Translations under genes and position numbers: made by a program | The notes under the pieces: model-generated | Told to the model about the DNA's origin: nothing | Databases searched by the model: none | The model's input: only the letters and a program-made list of their open reading frames with translations | In this document: piece by piece, positions 54,712 to 54,851 of the stretch | How the letters are laid out: every line of letters begins with the position of its first letter | Position numbering within the stretch: position 1 is the stretch's first letter | Assembly: GCA_024643725.1 (NCBI GenBank) | Contig: JAHEMJ010000004.1 | Span: 1-54,851 of the forward strand | Origin: Crocinitomicaceae bacterium | GTDB taxonomy: Bacteria > Bacteroidota > Bacteroidia > Flavobacteriales_D > Crocinitomicaceae | Length of the DNA stretch: 54,851 bases | Direction: 5' to 3'

Positions 54712-54851
54712 TTAATTAATCACTATTTTTTTCTTCACCATCAACTTTCCGGCGGATACTTCCACAAAGTACATCCCCGCTTTTTCGTTCAGTTGGATCG
54801 TTGTTTCTTGGTCATTGAAATCCGTTTGTTCCACGAGTCGTCCACTTGCAT
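54712..54851 (-). CDS. C-terminal end of a T9SS-secreted protein (type A sorting domain)
   Basis: The last 46 codons of a protein running off the right edge: ASGRLVEQTDFNDQETTIQL then NEKAGMYFVEVSAGKLMVKK and KIVIN. The pattern G-x-Y-x-V-x-V then K-x-x-V-x-x-K-I-V is the type A C-terminal signal that sends cargo through the type IX system to the surface. The N-terminal cargo portion is not in the window, so its function is unknown. Confidence 0.8.
   Translation of the reverse strand, partial: ASGRLVEQTDFNDQETTIQLNEKAGMYFVEVSAGKLMVKKKIVIN

Overview
The window is a chromosomal piece of a Bacteroidetes bacterium, most likely order Flavobacteriales and perhaps close to the Crocinitomicaceae/Fluviicola group. 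The evidence is a PorP/SprF protein beside a gliding-motility (type B) C-terminal domain protein, a type IX secretion (T9SS) sorting domain at the right edge, Bacteroidetes-specific families (BatA, DUF3822, DUF1599, a BT_3928-like DoxX protein), promoters of the Bacteroidetes form TTG-N20/21-TAnnTTTG, and gene orders such as DUF3822-rsmD-coaD and folP/DUF1599-DoxX-tpiA-prmA. No ribosomal RNA is present and only one tRNA was found.

Positions 1-5751 are visibly AT-rich and look like the right-hand end of an integrated element. They hold a truncated gene at the left edge, a frameshifted remnant that may be a restriction enzyme, a small lipoprotein, a secreted protein with a duplicated domain, an XRE regulator, a Cys-rich protein, a MerR-like regulator, a 51-residue protein and a large serine recombinase. 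The recombinase runs into the 3' end of a tRNA-Arg(TCG) gene and takes its stop codon from the tRNA T-loop; the tRNA carries a matching change in its D-loop. The rest of the window is denser and looks like core chromosome.

5894-16912 is mainly a minus-strand block: grpE-dnaJ, a CPBP protease, an ABC-2 exporter pair, an exopolyphosphatase-like gene and an HMA protein, then clpC further right; a TraB/GumN protein and a nitroreductase lie on the plus strand between. 17089-29417 is a plus-strand run: gyrA, a TPR protein, an FAD/NAD(P) protein, BatA-type protein, a dihydroorotase-like protein without its HxH metal site, a methyltransferase, an ABC-F ATPase and an M61 peptidase. A RecD-like helicase (minus) separates this from DUF3822-rsmD-coaD-thioredoxin-like protein (plus).

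34081-48728 looks like one long minus-strand operon: DUF1599, DoxX-thioredoxin protein, tpiA, prmA, a 1531-residue secreted protein of unknown function, plsY, a 1748-residue secreted protein (TPR, PD40 propeller, 84-bp tandem repeats, two SPOR-like domains; TTG start), clpS and a rhomboid protease. folP is divergent from it, followed by a T9SS cargo/PorP-SprF pair.

The most interesting region is 51699-54851: an XRE regulator divergent from a tight trio of a PqqD-like peptide-binding protein, an HprK-like kinase and an NTP_transf_5 nucleotidyltransferase, followed by a convergent 58-residue peptide gene with the layout of a modified-peptide precursor. Together they suggest a compact peptide-modification system that I cannot match to a named class. 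Palindromic and tandem DNA repeats sit in and around these genes and have become part of two of their coding sequences.
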